From: Streptomyces sp.
Lineage (GTDB): Bacteria > Actinomycetota > Actinomycetes > Streptomycetales > Streptomycetaceae
Reading direction: 5' to 3'
Length of the DNA: 64,000 bases
Assembly: GCF_019510245.1 (NCBI RefSeq)
Contig: NZ_JAEKKT010000166.1
Span: 1-64,000, forward strand
The position numbers were made by a program, and so were the translations under genes. The notes below the pieces were generated by a model. That model saw nothing but the letters and a program-made list of their open reading frames with translations, had not been told where the DNA came from and did not search any database. The number at the start of each line of letters is the position of its first letter. Position 1 is the stretch's first letter. Positions 27,654 to 35,341 of this stretch are shown here, in pieces.

Positions 27654-28478
27654 GTGCGGGGGAAAGGGCTTTCCGTAAAACGGGGGACGGCTTTTCGTCG
27701 AACTGAGGCCGGGGCGTTCACAGGTTGGAGCTCAGACGGGGGACGGGGGCCCCGGCGGGGCGCCCGGAGCCCACGGCGGGACGGCCGGGTGCTGTTCACG
27801 GCCGGGGCCTCGGACACGCCGCTCACCGCACTGGACCCGGACGGCCGGCTCGTGGCCGCCTGCCCTTCGGGAGGCACCCCGCAGGTCTGGGACACCGCCA
27901 CCGGCCGCGTCCTGCGCACCCTGCCGCCCGTGCCGGTCCCCGTCTCGGCCGACCCCCACCTGCCCGTCGTCCCCCAGGACGCGAAACCCCTGCTCGCGTT
28001 CAGCGCCGACGGCACCCGGTTCGCGTACGGCGTCTCGGCGCCCGGCCGGGAGGCGGTGGCCCAGCCGGTCACGGTCTGGGACGTGCCGCACGGACGGCCC
28101 GTGTCCTCGGTGGACCTGCCCGGCGACGCGGTGCTTGAGATCGCTCTCGGTCCGGCCGACCGGACCCTGTACGCGGCCCGCGACACGTCCGCCGGCGTGG
28201 TGGCCGACGAGGTGTGGGACGTGGCCCGCGGACGTCGCGCCTCGGTCGTGACCGGGGTGGCCGTGAGCGACCTCGGCGTCCGCCCCGACGGCGGTCTGCT
28301 GGTCGGCGACGGCAGGGCGACCCGCCTGCCGTCGGGCCCGACCTACGCACCCGACCTCGTCCAGGGCGAGGAGGTCGACGCGCTGTCCTTCGCCGCCGAC
28401 GGCTCCCTGCCGGCGGCCGGCGACCAGACGGGCCGGGTGGCCCGGTCCATCACCGCGAAACTGCCCGCCGGCGAGTGA
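27654..28478 (+). pseudogene. WD40-repeat protein remnant
   Basis: The open frame of 274 residues contains degenerate WD40 blades (LVAACPSGGTPQVWDTATGRVLRTLPPVP, AFSADGTRFAYGVSAPG, TVWDVPHGRPVSSVDLPG, LSFAADGSLPAAGDQTG), but no start with a ribosome site. The first 50 residues are Arg/Gly-rich noncoding-looking sequence. The last blade derails after GRVARSITAKLPAGE, where homologues continue with LWD. It looks like the middle-to-late part of a larger WD40 protein, of the kind fused to kinases or NTPases in Streptomyces, that lost both ends. It could still be expressed; treated here as a remnant. Confidence 0.55.
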
Positions 28479-28505
28479 GCCGGCTGTCATCCTGTGATCG
28501 TCCTG

Positions 28506-28715
28506 CTAGCGGCCGACGGCTTGGTGCGCCGCGGCGGGAGCGGGGGAACCGGGCGCGTTGTCCGTCGCTCTGGCCGGGCCGGCGTTCGCGGCGGTGATGA
28601 GCGCGGCCACGGCGATCACCGCGGCCGCGACACTCCTCGCGGTGGGGGTCCCCCCGATCGAGCGCACTCGGAACCGGGGGCGTGCGGTGGGGCGTGCGGA
28701 TGTGCGTCCGAGCAC
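28506..28715 (-). CDS. Possible small exported peptide
   Basis: 69 residues from GTG 28715 with a weak GCGAGG ribosome site. It has an Arg-rich start, a hydrophobic stretch (SVAAAVIAVAALITAANAGPARA) that reads like a signal peptide with an A-x-A cut site, and a short Ala/Pro-rich tail of about 24 residues (TDNAPGSPAPAAAHQAVGR). It is divergent from the XRE-TPR regulator and shares its operator region. Such regulator/secreted-peptide pairs can be signalling pairs, but here the open frame could be chance. The rest of the 28479-28827 gap holds only the GTTTAA operator. Confidence 0.3.
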   Translation of the reverse strand: MLGRTSARPTARPRFRVRSIGGTPTARSVAAAVIAVAALITAANAGPARATDNAPGSPAPAAAHQAVGR

Positions 28716-28738
28716 GGCGACCTCGCAACAACAGGGGC

Positions 28739-28769
28739 GGGTTAAGCACGTTTAATCCGCGGTTTAACC
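28739..28769. promoter_or_regulatory. GGTTAA/TTTAACC operator upstream of XRE-TPR gene
   Basis: An AT-rich island in GC-rich DNA. GGGTTAA (28739-28745), GTTTAA (28750-28755) and GGTTTAACC (28761-28769) form overlapping inverted and direct half-sites. It lies 59 bp before the regulator start and is likely bound by that regulator or contains its promoter. Confidence 0.55.
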
Positions 28770-28827
28770 TAGGGGCAGGCAGAGCTCAACGGCAAGAGGT
28801 CCAGGGGGAGTTGGGGGGAATGGCAGG

Positions 28828-30171
28828 ATGCAGGAGCGGGACGATCCGGAGACCATAGGGCGGCGGGTGCAGCAACTGCGCACCGAACGGGGGCTCACCC
28901 AGCGGCAACTGGCCGAACCGGCCTACACGCCGGCCTACATCTCCACGCTGGAGGCCGGGCGGGTACGGGCCTCCGACGAGGCGCTGCGGCACATCGCGGG
29001 CCGGCTCGGCGTCGGCTTCGAGGAGCTGGCCAGCGGGCGCCCCGCCCACCTCGCCACCGACCTGAGGCTACGGCTCACCGAGGCACAGCGCACCCTGGCC
29101 ACCGGTGCGGCCGAGGCCGCCGCCGCCCAGTACGCGGGCCTCTTCGCGGAGGCCGAGGCGCACGGGCTCGCGGTCGAGCAGGCCACCGCGCTGCTCGGGA
29201 TGGGCGAATGCGCCCTGGACACCGGCGATCTGGGGCAGGCCAGGGAGTACTTCGAGCGGGCCGAGCTGTGGACGGCCGACGAGCCGCTCCCGGTACGGGT
29301 ACCGGCGATCCGCGGCCGCGCGGTCAGCCACTACCTCGCCGGTGAGCTTCGTTACGCCGTCTACCTGCTTGAGTCCACGCTCGACGAACTCAACCGCGGC
29401 GGCCTGCACGACCCGGACGCCCTCCTGCTCCTGTACGCCTCCGCGATCGGCCCGTACATGGACATGGGCGCCCACGCCCGTGCCGCCCAGGCCGCCGAAC
29501 TCGCCCTCGCCCTCGCCCCGCAGGCCGGCGACCCGGCGCTGATCGCCCGGATGCACCGGTCCGTCGCCCGTACCCTGCTCGCCGAGGGCCGGGTCGCCGA
29601 GGCCGACGCCTCCCTGGCCAAGGCCGCCGAGCTGTACCGCCAGCTCCAGCTCCGCACCGAACTGGCCAACTGCCACTGGATGCGCGGCTACGTCTGCGCC
29701 CAGAACGGCGAACTGGAGCGTGCGGAGGAGGAGCTGCGGGAGGCCCTCGCCATGCTGTCCGAGACCCGCGCCGCCCTGTACCGCAGTCAGGCGGCGGTCG
29801 AACTGGCCGACGTCCTGCACCGCCGGGGCAAGTCGGACGAGGCCGCCGAACTCCTCCACGACGTGCTCGGCGACTTCTCCTCCGAGCGCGGCGCGGTCCA
29901 CTCGGCCGCCGCGCACCGGCTGCTGGGCATCATCGCCGAGGACGCCAGGGACACGGAGGCGGCGGAGGAGCACTACGTACGGGCGCTGAGCCTGCTGGAG
30001 CGGGCGGGCGCGGCCGGCGACCTGGCGGACCTGTGCCGGCTGCTCGGCGACCTGCTGCGCCGCACCGGCCGGGTGGAGGCGGCGCTGGACGCCTACCGCA
30101 CCGGCCTCGGCCACCGGACGGCCCCGGGCACGACGACCCTGGGACCGGCACCGGCACAGCCGCCCCTGTAG
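28828..30171 (+). CDS. XRE-family regulator with TPR domain
   Basis: 447 residues. An N-terminal Cro/CI-type helix-turn-helix (residues about 9-65: IGRRVQQLRTERGLTQRQLA, AYISTLEAGRV) is followed by about eight TPR-like helical pairs to the end (ATALLGMGECALDTGDLGQAREYFERAE and similar). This is the layout of large actinobacterial and RRNPP-like regulators in which the TPR domain binds a peptide or protein. GGGGGG precedes the ATG with good spacing. The AT-rich palindromic cluster upstream suggests autoregulation. It is convergent with a lipoprotein gene, the two separated by a MITE-like insertion. Confidence 0.9.
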   Translation: MQERDDPETIGRRVQQLRTERGLTQRQLAEPAYTPAYISTLEAGRVRASDEALRHIAGRLGVGFEELASGRPAHLATDLRLRLTEAQRTLATGAAEAAAAQYAGLFAEAEAHGLAVEQATALLGMGECALDTGDLGQAREYFERAELWTADEPLPVRVPAIRGRAVSHYLAGELRYAVYLLESTLDELNRGGLHDPDALLLLYASAIGPYMDMGAHARAAQAAELALALAPQAGDPALIARMHRSVARTLLAEGRVAEADASLAKAAELYRQLQLRTELANCHWMRGYVCAQNGELERAEEELREALAMLSETRAALYRSQAAVELADVLHRRGKSDEAAELLHDVLGDFSSERGAVHSAAAHRLLGIIAEDARDTEAAEEHYVRALSLLERAGAAGDLADLCRLLGDLLRRTGRVEAALDAYRTGLGHRTAPGTTTLGPAPAQPPL

Positions 30172-30209
30172 GACCGCGCCGGGCCCGCCGAAGGCGCCCT
30201 GGCCGGGCC

Positions 30210-30388
30210 CTAGGGCCTGTCTGACAATTCCCGTCTGCAGCGCGACGCCATGCACGCACTCTCGCCGCACCGGCCCCAGACCCAAGTACGTCCAGTACGA
30301 GGGTCTGGGGCCGGCACGCCGAGAGCACGCACCTGACGCCGCGCGGCCGTCCTTCGGGCGACGACGCGAATTGTCAGACAGGCCCTAG
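30210..30388. mobile_element. MITE-like element with 20-bp perfect inverted ends and CTAG duplication
   Basis: The two ends (30210-30229 and 30369-30388) are perfect reverse complements over 20 bp. Read as a transposon, CTAG at each edge is a 4-bp target duplication and GGCCTGTCTGACAATT is the 16-bp terminal repeat of a 171-bp element. A central perfect 14-bp stem (30270-30283 with 30301-30314) lets the whole element fold on itself. It has no coding capacity. YTAR-type targets are typical of IS5-group transposases, so it may be mobilised in trans. It sits between convergent genes, and its right CTAG supplies the TAG stop of the lipoprotein gene. Confidence 0.75.
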
Positions 30389-31167
30389 GCCTGCGCCCGC
30401 CCCTTCTCCCGTACCTGGGCGAGGCGCTGGACGCCGATGTCGAGGGCCTGCTCGGTGGTGCCGTCGGGGAGGGTGCCGAGGGCGCCGGCGGTGAGGACGA
30501 TCGCGTCGTCGCCGACGCGGACGACGGCGACGTCGAGGGTGAGGGTGGTCGGGGCGTCAGTGGCGGTGGGCTGCGCGGTGAGGGTCATCCGGAGCCCCTG
30601 GCGCGCGTCGCCGAGGTCGTGCGGCAGTGCGGCGTCGGTGACCTGGACGGCCTCGGTCCCGGCCGCGGTCGTCTGCGCGGTGAACTGCCCGCAGGTGCGG
30701 GGCAGGGTCCGCAGCCAGGCCAGGGTCCGCTCGACGTCGGCGGAGCGGCTCGCGTCGACCTGGTAGCGGAGCTGGGCCGCGTCGTCGCCGTCGTCGAGTG
30801 CGGTGCGGGCCTGCGGGCCGGCCGGGGCGCCGAGTAGTTCGTCGGTGTACAGGGCCTCCAGGAGGCGCTGGCAGTCGGCCTGTCCGGTGGCCGCCTTGAG
30901 CAGGCCGTCGTGCCAGGTGGCGGTGCCGTCGGTCGCCGTCCACGGCACGCCGAGGTCGCCCTCGTCGATCAGCGCGGCCTGCGCCTGCTCGATGGTGAGC
31001 GCCGGGGTGCCGGACGCGCCGGACGCGCCGGGTGAGGCGGCCGGGGCGGCCCGTTCGGCGGTGGTCGCGCTGGCGGCCGGGGCGGAGGCCGCCGGCGGCT
31101 CGGCGGCGGTGCAGGCGGTGCCGGCGAGGAGGCCGACGACGGCGAGACCGGAGGCGATGGCTTTCAT
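30385..31167 (-). CDS. Lipoprotein of unknown function
   Basis: 260 residues from ATG 31167 (GGAGAGG upstream). Signal peptide with lipobox LLAGTAC, then a Ser/Ala/Pro-rich spacer and a globular domain (LTIEQAQAALIDEGDLGVPWTATDGTATWHDGLL and later LTLDVAVVRVGDDAIVLTAGALG), resembling actinobacterial PknH-sensor-like or DUF-type extracellular domains, with two cysteines (ADCQRLL, RTCGQF) that could form a disulfide. It is tethered to the outer face of the membrane. The stop codon lies in the edge of the adjacent MITE-like element, so the last residues could have been altered by the insertion. Confidence 0.85.
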   Translation of the reverse strand: MKAIASGLAVVGLLAGTACTAAEPPAASAPAASATTAERAAPAASPGASGASGTPALTIEQAQAALIDEGDLGVPWTATDGTATWHDGLLKAATGQADCQRLLEALYTDELLGAPAGPQARTALDDGDDAAQLRYQVDASRSADVERTLAWLRTLPRTCGQFTAQTTAAGTEAVQVTDAALPHDLGDARQGLRMTLTAQPTATDAPTTLTLDVAVVRVGDDAIVLTAGALGTLPDGTTEQALDIGVQRLAQVREKGRAQA

Positions 31168-31386
31168 GCGGGGCCTCTCCAGGACCAGGACTCGGGAGCA
31201 GCGCAGCGCGGACTCAGCGCAACGCGTGCTCCCACGCCACCACCGCCGGCCCCCGTCCGCCACCGCAGCGGTCCGTCCGGGTGAGTCCCCGTGCGGTGCC
31301 CTGCTGCCGGGCGGGCACGGGCCGCCGGGAGACCCGTCCGCTCCGCCCCGCTCCCCGCCCTCGCGCTGTGGGAGTGACCCGGCCCG

Positions 31387-31959
31387 CTACCTCAGGGCCG
31401 CGGTCGCCTCGCGGAGTTCGGTCAGGGAGGCGCGGGCCAGGGCGGGGAGGGGGCGGTCGTTCGCCGGGGTGATCCAGCGGGCGAAGGCGGCGGAGAAGGC
31501 CTGGGCGCCCAGGTGGGCGGCGAGGGAGGCGGTGGGGTCGGGTACGCCGCGGTCGTGGAGGGCCGTGGCCAGGGTCGTGGCGAGGGTGAGGTTCTTGAAC
31601 GCGGCGCGTTCGCGCAGCTCGCCGTGGCTGCCGACGACCTGCATCAGCCGTGGGCCGAACGCGCGCTGCTCCGGGGTGAAGGAGCCGGCCAGGGCGTCCA
31701 GGGCGGCGGCCACCACCTCCAGCGGGGTCGCCGTGGCCGGTGCCGCCGCGGCTCCCTCGGCCAGCAGCCGGCCGTGCTCCTCCTGGCCCGCGAACAGCAC
31801 CTCGCGCTTGTCCGGGAAGTGCCGGAAGAACGTCGTCTTGGTCAGCCCGGCCCGCTCGGCGATCTGGGCGACGGTGGTGCGGTCGTACCCCTGCTCGCCG
31901 AACAGGTCGATCGCGGCTTGCACGAGGCGCAGTCGTGCGTTCGGTTCCCATCGGGCCAT
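31387..31959 (-). CDS. TetR family transcriptional regulator
   Basis: 190 residues. N-terminal helix-turn-helix (RLRLVQAAIDLFGEQGYDRTTVAQIAERAGLTKTTFFRHFPDK, residues about 9-50) and an alpha-helical ligand domain. It is divergent from an NAD-dependent epimerase/dehydratase-like gene with 96 bp between starts. That gap holds a striking pair of palindromic operators, so repression of both genes by this protein is the simplest model. The ligand is unknown. Confidence 0.92.
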   Translation of the reverse strand: MARWEPNARLRLVQAAIDLFGEQGYDRTTVAQIAERAGLTKTTFFRHFPDKREVLFAGQEEHGRLLAEGAAAAPATATPLEVVAAALDALAGSFTPEQRAFGPRLMQVVGSHGELRERAAFKNLTLATTLATALHDRGVPDPTASLAAHLGAQAFSAAFARWITPANDRPLPALARASLTELREATAALR

Positions 31960-31970
31960 GGGGACAGCCT

Positions 31971-32029
31971 AGGTGATGTGACTCGGTACCGTCACAGGGG
32001 TATGGTGACGGAACCGAGTCACATCACCT
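31971..32029. promoter_or_regulatory. Double TetR operator
   Basis: Two 25-bp arms (31971-31995 and 32005-32029) are reverse complements with one mismatch. Each contains an 18-bp imperfect palindrome, GTGACTCGGTACCGTCAC and GTGACGGAACCGAGTCAC, with GTGAC...GTCAC ends. This looks like two adjacent dimer sites between the TetR gene and its divergent target. Confidence 0.8.
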
Positions 32030-32055
32030 TCTTCTCGTCCACCGGGAGAGCTGTC

Positions 32056-32946
32056 ATGCGTGTCTTCGTCACCGGCGCCGGCGGTCACATCGCCTCCGCC
32101 GTCATTCCGGAACTGCTGAACGCCGGGCACGAGGTCGTCGGCCTCGCCCGGTCCGAGAACTCCGCGGCGGCCGTGAAGGCCCTGGGCGCCGAGGTCCGCC
32201 GCGGTGACCTGGAGGACCTGGACGGCTTGCGGGCGGCCGCGGCCGAGGCCGACGCGGTCGTCCACCTCGCCTTCGACCACGCGGCGATGGCCGCCGGGGA
32301 CATGGCCGGGGCGGCGGCCACCGACCGGACCGTGGCGCAGGCCTTCGGCGAGGCGCTCGCCGGGACCGGCAAGGCGCTCCTGGGGGTCGGCATGGGCCAC
32401 GGTGACGGCAACGAGCACCTGGGCGCGGCGTACAGCGCCAATCCGCGGATCGCCACGGGGCGGCTGTTCGGCGAACTCGCCGAACAGGGGGTGCGTGCCG
32501 TGCTCGTCGGGATTCCGCCGGTCGTGCACAGTGCGCGGGACCGGAGCGGTTTCCTGCCGACGCTGATCCGGATCGCGCGGACCACGGGCGTCTCCGGCTA
32601 TGCCGGGGACGGTTCCAACCAGTGGTCCGCCGTGCACACGCTGGACCTCGCCCGGCTCTACCGGCTGGCGCTGGAGAAGGCGCCGGCGGGCGCGGAGCTG
32701 CACGCGGCGGCCGAGGAGGGCGTCGCGGTGCGGGACATCGCCGAGGTGATCGGGCGGCGGCTGGGGGTCCCGGTGGAGAGCGTCCCGGAGGACCGGCGCG
32801 CCGAGCACTTCGGGTTCTTCGGGGCGTTCGTGTCACTGGACGTGCCGGTCGACAGCACGCGGACACGGGAGTCGCTGGGGTGGGTGCCGGTCGAGGCGGG
32901 GATACTCGCCGACCTCGAGGAGGGGCATTACTTCAAGGGCGAGTGA
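32056..32946 (+). CDS. NAD(P)-dependent SDR/epimerase-type oxidoreductase
   Basis: 296 residues from ATG 32056 (CGGGAG upstream). Extended-SDR Rossmann start VFVTGAGGHIASAVIPELL (GxxGxxG) and a partner DAVVHLAFDH. No clear YxxxK is visible at the usual place, the nearest pattern being GAAYSANPRIATG, so the catalytic class is uncertain. The C-terminal half fits NmrA/epimerase-like proteins (VSGYAGDGSNQWSAVHTLDLARLYRLALEKA). It is controlled by the divergent TetR regulator through the double operator; TetR-SDR pairs of this kind usually respond to small lipophilic or electrophilic compounds. Single gene. Confidence 0.88.
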   Translation: MRVFVTGAGGHIASAVIPELLNAGHEVVGLARSENSAAAVKALGAEVRRGDLEDLDGLRAAAAEADAVVHLAFDHAAMAAGDMAGAAATDRTVAQAFGEALAGTGKALLGVGMGHGDGNEHLGAAYSANPRIATGRLFGELAEQGVRAVLVGIPPVVHSARDRSGFLPTLIRIARTTGVSGYAGDGSNQWSAVHTLDLARLYRLALEKAPAGAELHAAAEEGVAVRDIAEVIGRRLGVPVESVPEDRRAEHFGFFGAFVSLDVPVDSTRTRESLGWVPVEAGILADLEEGHYFKGE

Positions 32947-33045
32947 TCAGGGGTGGCTGCCGGTGGGCGGGTGCGGCAGGGCGAGGCAGGCTGCCGCGTC
33001 GTTCCGTCGTCCGCCTAGAGTCTGGGCAGACGGAAGGAGCGCCCC

Positions 33046-34023
33046 ATGACCGGCCAGCCCATCCCCGTGATCATCGACTGTGACACCGGTGTCGACGACG
33101 CCCTCGCCCTGCTGTTCGCCGTGCGCCACCCGGGGCTGGAGCTGCGGGCGGTGAGCTGTGTCGCCGGGAACACGGACGTGGACGGGGTGGTCCGGAACAC
33201 CCTGACCGTGCTGGAGCGGGCCGGGGCCGCGGACGTTCCCGTCGCGCGGGGGGCCGAGCGGCCGCTGATCGAGGCGGCGCGGTCGGCGCGGCATGTGCAC
33301 GGGACGGACGGGATGGGCGACCTCGGACTCCCCGCGCCCACCCGCCGCCCCGCCGACGTCGACGCCGTCACCCTGCTGCGCCGCGAGATCCTCGGCTCGC
33401 CCCGTCCGGTCACCCTGATTCCCACCGCGCCGCTCACCAACATCGCCCTGCTGCTGCGCACCCACCCGGAGGTGACCCGCAACATCGAGCGGATCGTGTT
33501 CATGGGCGGCGCGGTCGCCACCGGGAACGCCACCCCGGTCGCCGAGTTCAACGTCTGGCACGACCCCGAGGCGGCCGCCGTCCTGCTCACCGCCGGTGTG
33601 CCGATCACCATGTACGGCCTGGACGTCTTCCGGCGGGTCGTGGTGCCGGGCGCGGAGGTACGACGGCTGCGCGCGAGCGCGGAACCGGGGGCCCGGCTCG
33701 CCGGGGAACTGCTCGCGCACCGGCCGGCCGCCCCGGATCCGGACGGCGACGCGCCCGACGGCGACGACCCGGCCGGCGGCCTCGGGGACGCGGGCGCGGT
33801 CTGCGCCGTGGCCGACCCGGCCGGTCTGACCACCCGGCTCCTCCCGGTCGAGGTCTCCCTCGCCCCCGGGCCGACCCGGGGCCAGACCGTCGTCGACCGC
33901 CGCCCCCGCCCCGGCGAGGCCGAGATCCACGGCGAGGCCCGCGAACAGACCCTGGTGGACGTGGCGCTGGACGTCGACGTCGAGCGGTACGTGAAGCTGC
34001 ACCTGGAGACCGTGGCGGGCTGA
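33046..34023 (+). CDS. Nucleoside hydrolase (IunH-type)
   Basis: 325 residues with a good GGAAGGAG site before the ATG. The calcium-binding signature DCDTGVDDA is at residues 11-19, HVHGTDGMGDLGLP and VFMGGAV follow, and the late Asp expected in LGDAGAVCAVADP is present, so the active site looks complete. These enzymes hydrolyse the N-glycosidic bond of ribonucleosides in salvage; base preference cannot be set by eye. A Pro/Asp-rich insertion at residues about 227-247 (RPAAPDPDGDAPDGDDPAGG) lies in a loop and is unusual. Single gene ending at a strong hairpin. Confidence 0.93.
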   Translation: MTGQPIPVIIDCDTGVDDALALLFAVRHPGLELRAVSCVAGNTDVDGVVRNTLTVLERAGAADVPVARGAERPLIEAARSARHVHGTDGMGDLGLPAPTRRPADVDAVTLLRREILGSPRPVTLIPTAPLTNIALLLRTHPEVTRNIERIVFMGGAVATGNATPVAEFNVWHDPEAAAVLLTAGVPITMYGLDVFRRVVVPGAEVRRLRASAEPGARLAGELLAHRPAAPDPDGDAPDGDDPAGGLGDAGAVCAVADPAGLTTRLLPVEVSLAPGPTRGQTVVDRRPRPGEAEIHGEAREQTLVDVALDVDVERYVKLHLETVAG

Positions 34024-34083
34024 TCCCACCGTAGGCGAGGGGTACCTCGGCGAGTGGGCCGAGCGCCGGCTCGGCCGCGGACG

Positions 34084-34120
34084 CGTACGCCCCGGCCGTC
34101 GCTGACGGCCGGGGCGTACG
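34084..34120. terminator. Bidirectional terminator hairpin
   Basis: A 17-bp perfect stem (CGTACGCCCCGGCCGTC with its complement) around a GCT loop, between the convergent stops of the nucleoside hydrolase and LAXTG-protein genes. Confidence 0.85.
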
Positions 34121-34136
34121 GGCGTACCCGGAGGGA

Positions 34137-35090
34137 TCAGGCGCGGGTCGCCTTGCGGCGCCGGGTCGCGACGACGATCGCGCCGCCGCCGGCCAGCAGC
34201 AGGGCCGCGCCGCCGGCGATGTAACCGGTGCTGGAGTCGGCGCCGGTGTGGGCCAGGTCGCCGCCACCGCCGGAGTTCGTGCTCGGGGCCGGTGCCGGGG
34301 TGGTCGTCGAACCGGACGGGGAGGGGGACGCGGCGGCCGTGCCGGTCGCCGAGCTCTCCGAGGGCGCCGGCTCGGTGGTCTGCGCGGCCGGCGGGGTGGA
34401 CTCCGGGGCCGAGGCGGGGGGCGACGAGGACGCCGGGGCGGACGGGGACGGCGAGGACGACTGGGTCGTCGAGCAGTCCTTCGTCCCGCCGTTCCAGGAC
34501 GCGATCAGCTTGTCCTTGATGACCGCGTGGTCCGGGCCGGCCGGCAGGTCGCCGTGCTCGAAGCCGTCGTGGGCGTCCGTCTTCCCGTCGAACTTCGTCG
34601 CGCCCCGGTAGAGGTCGATCTGCGCGAAGCAGCCGGCGTCCGGGACCGCGATGTCCAGGGAGTCGGTCTGGCCCTGCTTGACCGTCACCGAGTCGAAGTC
34701 GACGAAGATCTGCTGCCCCGAGGTGGCGAAGGAGGGGCCGTGGGCGAGGTAGGAGGCGAGCGAGGCGGTGCAGGAGGCCGCGTCGGCGGCGGCGCGGACC
34801 TTGAGGTGGACCTTGCCGTCGTCGGTGACCTTCAGGTTCTGGTCGTCGACCTTCACCGAGTCGAAGAAGCCGGAACCGTCGATCGAGAACTGGCACTTGT
34901 CGGTGCCGGTCTCCGTGCCGGCACCGGTGCCGGGGCTGTAGTGGCCGCCGGACTTCCAGCCGTCGCCGCCGGGAGCGCCGCCGTGGGCCCAGGCGCCGGA
35001 CGCGCCGGCGACGGAGACGGCACACAGGGCGAACGACGCGACGCCCGTCCCCAGCAGGCGGCGCGCGGTGACATGTCTGGCTATGGACAT
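34137..35090 (-). CDS. Sortase-anchored (LAXTG) cell-surface protein
   Basis: 317 residues. Signal peptide with basic start (MSIARHVTARRLLGTGVAS). An extracellular domain of about 170 residues has paired cysteines (DKCQFSIDGSGFFDSVKVDD, ASCTASLASYLAHG, AGCFAQIDLYRG, KDCSTTQ). A Ser/Pro/Thr-rich stalk is followed by LAHTG, a hydrophobic stretch and a basic tail RRRKATRA. LAXTG is the sortase E recognition form used by Streptomyces, so the protein should be covalently attached to peptidoglycan. The function of the head domain is unknown. The ribosome site is weak; ATG 35090 was chosen because the signal peptide begins there. Divergent from an alpha-glucosidase gene. Confidence 0.88.
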   Translation of the reverse strand: MSIARHVTARRLLGTGVASFALCAVSVAGASGAWAHGGAPGGDGWKSGGHYSPGTGAGTETGTDKCQFSIDGSGFFDSVKVDDQNLKVTDDGKVHLKVRAAADAASCTASLASYLAHGPSFATSGQQIFVDFDSVTVKQGQTDSLDIAVPDAGCFAQIDLYRGATKFDGKTDAHDGFEHGDLPAGPDHAVIKDKLIASWNGGTKDCSTTQSSSPSPSAPASSSPPASAPESTPPAAQTTEPAPSESSATGTAAASPSPSGSTTTPAPAPSTNSGGGGDLAHTGADSSTGYIAGGAALLLAGGGAIVVATRRRKATRA

Positions 35091-35341
35091 GGATATCCCA
35101 TCGTGAATGCTCGCGGAGTGCGAAGAAACACCGGGCCCATTCATCGCATGCGCCACAGCGTCCGCCCATGGTGGTTCGGCGCGCGGAACCCTGTCAACCT
35201 GCGTTGTTTCGCGGGTGGTTGGGGGTCCATCACAACTCCCTCGCAAGGGGAATGATCCCATCCGTGCAGTGTGAAGGTTCCCTTTCTCGGCAATATGGAC
35301 AGGCTTCTGGTTGCCTGCTCCCCCGCCGGAAAGGAACGCGC

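Noticed and set aside
31387..34023. Secondary-metabolite gene cluster
   Set aside because: SDRs, TetR and nucleoside hydrolase are separate units with terminators between them; no synthase or tailoring set is present.
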